From a bacterium (GTDB lineage: Bacteria > CBDUZB01 > JAGLHV01), in the NCBI GenBank assembly GCA_023132075.1, contig JAGLYT010000009.1, positions 1 through 15,878 on the forward strand: DNA of 15,878 nucleotides, in the 5' to 3' direction. Below are positions 14,159-15,878 of this stretch, piece after piece. The notes under the pieces are model-generated. The model did no database searches. It saw only the letters and a list, made by a program, of their open reading frames with translations, and was not told where the DNA came from. The translations under genes and the position numbers were made by a program. Within the stretch, counting starts at the first letter, position 1. Each line of letters begins with the position of its first letter.

Positions 14159-14187
14159 TTTCACCCATTTAACATTTTTGTTATAAT
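14159..14187 (+). promoter_or_regulatory. dinB promoter, apparently giving a leaderless mRNA
   Basis: TATAAT (14182-14187) is a perfect -10, with a weaker TTTCAC (14159-14164) 17 nt upstream. Transcription should begin at about 14194-14195, at or next to the ATG at 14195. No ribosome binding site lies before that ATG. No LexA-type box was recognised. Confidence 0.6.
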
Positions 14188-14194
14188 CAAAATT

Positions 14195-15379
14195 ATGATA
14201 AAATCAAGTCCCCAAAAACGTTACATTATTCATATTGATATGGATGCTTTTTTTGCGGCGGTAGAACAACGGGATAATCCTCAATACAAGGGGAAACCGG
14301 TAGTAGTTGGTGCTGATCCAAAAAGAGGAAAAGGGCGGGGGGTTGTGTCTACCTGTTCTTATGAGGCACGAAAATTTGGTATTCATTCGGCAATGCCTAT
14401 TTCTATAGCTTATCGGAAATGCCCGGAGGCTATTTTTTTGCCGGTGAATATGGAAAAATATCAAAAGGTATCATTAGAAATCGGAAAAGTTTTAGGTGAA
14501 TTTAGTCCGCAGGTTGAATGGGTTAGTATTGATGAGGCGTTTTTAGATATTAGTGGCAGTTATCATCTTTTTGGTAGTCCTTATAAGACGGGATTACTTT
14601 TAAAATCCCGGGTAAAAGAGGTAACCGGATTGACTTCTTCAGTAGGAATAGCCCCTCATAAATTTGCCGCCAAGATTGCTTCGGACTTGAAAAAACCGGA
14701 TGGTTTAGTGGAAGTTACTCAAGACTCTTTATTAACTTTTCTTTGGCCCTTAGAGATAAACAGGATATGGGGTGTAGGAAAAAAGGCAGTGAAGGTTTTA
14801 AATGAATCCGGTATTTATACTATGGGCGACTTGGCCCATAGAAAAGTCGAAAAATTGGTAGAATTATTGGGTAAAAACGGAGAACATATTTGGCAATTAG
14901 CCAATGGTCTTGATGATAGAGAAGTGGAAACAGAAAGGGAAATAAAATCGATAAGTAACGAATATACGTTCCAGCAGGATACGGATAACAAAGAAAAAAT
15001 AGGAAGTGCTCTTTTATCATTGTGTGAAAAGGTTTCGCAACGACTGTTTCAAAAAGAATTAAAAGCTAAAACAATCACTTTAAAAATTCGCACCGGTGAT
15101 TTTAAAACCTATAGTCGAACTGTTAGTATCAGTAATCCGACTAATTTTACAGATGTGATTTTTAAAGAAATACAAAAAACATATAATAATTTTCAGACAA
15201 AAGGAAAAAAGATACGTCTTTTAGGGGTTAAGGCTTCTAATTTTAGTTTAGACACGAAACAAAGTGATTTTTTAAGTGAAAAAGAAAATAAAAAACGCAA
15301 GAAGATACAAAGAGCAATGGAAAAAATAAAAGATAAATTCGGAGAAGACGCTATTTATCGCAGCGGGAGTAAGATATAA
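14195..15379 (+). CDS. dinB: DNA polymerase IV (Y-family, DinB)
   Basis: This 394-residue protein is a complete Y-family translesion polymerase, which copies past damaged template bases in the cytoplasm. The palm has IHIDMDAFFAAVEQRDNP (catalytic Asp15 with Asp17 nearby; Phe20 at the steric-gate position) and SIDEAFLD (Asp113, Glu114). SVGIAPHKFAAKIASDLKKP (149-168) is the family signature. A helix-hairpin-helix thumb lies at about 190-215, and the little-finger domain at about 252-350. At 355-360, where relatives carry a QLxLF-type sliding-clamp motif, this protein has KQSDFL, a weak match; the usual 'KFGEDAI' helix follows. The next in-frame ATG is inside the catalytic motif, so the ATG at 14195 must be the start even though it lacks a ribosome site. 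No partner genes lie nearby. Confidence 0.96.
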   Translation: MIKSSPQKRYIIHIDMDAFFAAVEQRDNPQYKGKPVVVGADPKRGKGRGVVSTCSYEARKFGIHSAMPISIAYRKCPEAIFLPVNMEKYQKVSLEIGKVLGEFSPQVEWVSIDEAFLDISGSYHLFGSPYKTGLLLKSRVKEVTGLTSSVGIAPHKFAAKIASDLKKPDGLVEVTQDSLLTFLWPLEINRIWGVGKKAVKVLNESGIYTMGDLAHRKVEKLVELLGKNGEHIWQLANGLDDREVETEREIKSISNEYTFQQDTDNKEKIGSALLSLCEKVSQRLFQKELKAKTITLKIRTGDFKTYSRTVSISNPTNFTDVIFKEIQKTYNNFQTKGKKIRLLGVKASNFSLDTKQSDFLSEKENKKRKKIQRAMEKIKDKFGEDAIYRSGSKI

Positions 15380-15516
15380 AGATAAAAATCCATTTTGCAG
15401 AAGCCTAAAGATGAATAGCCAGGGAGGAAAAATAGGGGATTATTACAGATATAAAAAATTTGATTAAAAAATTTTGACAGCGCCTAAATTTCAAAGAAGA
15501 TTTCAAAATCAAATAA

Positions 15517-15878
15517 TTAATCTTTAAGAGAGGTTGTTTTTTTTATAGCTCGAATTCTTTCTAACACCGGGGGATGACTGTATTCTAAAAAAACTTTTAA
15601 TGGATGAGGGGTTAAATTGCCGAGGTTGTCGACAGTCAATTTTTTTAAAGCAATAATAAAGGATTCCGGTTTTTGATAAGTAGACACAGCATAGTGATCA
15701 GCCTCGTATTCGTATTTACGGGAAAGGATGTTTCCCAGAACGGAAAGGAGTAAACTGATAGGGGTATAAAGAAAACCAAAGAAAAACAAACTTGCGTAGA
15801 TAGAAGTTTGTTCCATTTTGAAAGCTGCAAATAAACCCGGATTGTTGATAAATAAAGAAAGAATAAAAAACATCAAAC
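15517..15878 (-). CDS. Ste24-type M48 membrane metalloprotease, C-terminal part
   Basis: This gene enters from the right edge; only its last 120 codons or so are visible, so the apparent TTG/ATG start at 15876-15871 is not a start. Visible features, numbered from that point, are a membrane segment near the edge, a second at about 28-50, then SRKYEYEADHYAV with Glu56-x3-Asp60, the conserved ExxxD carrying the third zinc ligand in this family. NLTPHPLKVFLEYSHPPVLE 'RIRAI' (87-111) is the diagnostic C-terminal motif of CAAX protease 1/Ste24-like enzymes. The HExxH motif would lie outside the window. Bacterial members cleave membrane-associated or misfolded proteins, and some are linked to envelope quality control. 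HtpX, a shorter M48 relative, is less likely because of the NLTPHP...SHPP block. Confidence 0.9.
   Translation of the reverse strand, partial: LMFFILSLFINNPGLFAAFKMEQTSIYASLFFFGFLYTPISLLLSVLGNILSRKYEYEADHYAVSTYQKPESFIIALKKLTVDNLGNLTPHPLKVFLEYSHPPVLERIRAIKKTTSLKD

Noticed and set aside
15380-15516. Possible small gene or terminator between dinB and the protease gene
   Set aside because: Only an 18-codon frame near 15411 and no stable hairpin with a T run were seen.

Overview
The window looks like the chromosome of a Gram-negative, low-GC bacterium from an uncultured lineage. Outer-membrane barrels, signal peptides, an RpoE-like envelope-stress circuit and type IX secretion-like C-terminal domains all point to a diderm. 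The PorV-like protein and the 'YPNP...SGxYxYxI...KxxxxK' tails resemble those in Bacteroidota and in several candidate phyla (Firestonebacteria, Desantisbacteria, Omnitrophota or WOR-3 types). I cannot place it more precisely from sequence alone. No tRNA, rRNA, CRISPR array, insertion sequence or phage gene was recognised.

Region 1 (1-8790, minus strand) is an export locus. It begins at the right with a PorV/PorQ-family outer-membrane barrel carrying an unusual C-terminal TPR extension. Three large exported right-handed beta-helix proteins follow with short gaps (31, 37 and 100 nt), so the four are probably one operon. All three beta-helix proteins end in a related sorting-type C-terminal domain. 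Two of them share an approximately 560-bp, nearly identical 3' end, a sign of recent cassette duplication or gene conversion. After a gap holding a promoter, the 5' end of another secreted protein (LamG-like) runs off the left edge.

Region 2 (9089-11291, plus strand) is an envelope-stress module: ECF sigma factor, overlapping zinc-finger membrane anti-sigma factor, and a Spy/CpxP-like (LTxxQ) periplasmic protein, ended by a strong intrinsic terminator. Both the sigma gene and the Spy-like gene carry a promoter with the GGAACTT-N15-GTCTAA architecture of E. coli sigma-E promoters. This strongly suggests an autoregulated circuit with the Spy-like gene as a target. The module is divergent from the export operon.

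Region 3 (11391-14073, minus strand) holds a second type of exported protein, with a gliding-motility/CHU-like C-terminal domain (FTPNGDGIND signature), and a small outer-membrane beta-barrel with its own promoter. Region 4 holds dinB (DNA polymerase IV, plus strand), apparently transcribed as a leaderless mRNA, and the C-terminal part of a Ste24-type M48 membrane metalloprotease (minus strand, cut by the window edge).

Taken together, the window pairs a PorV-like sorting or shuttle component with four exported proteins whose tails are complete, of two tail classes, next to an envelope-stress sigma circuit. The cargo substrates are not known; beta-helix folds suggest polysaccharide binding or cleavage, but no catalytic residues could be assigned.
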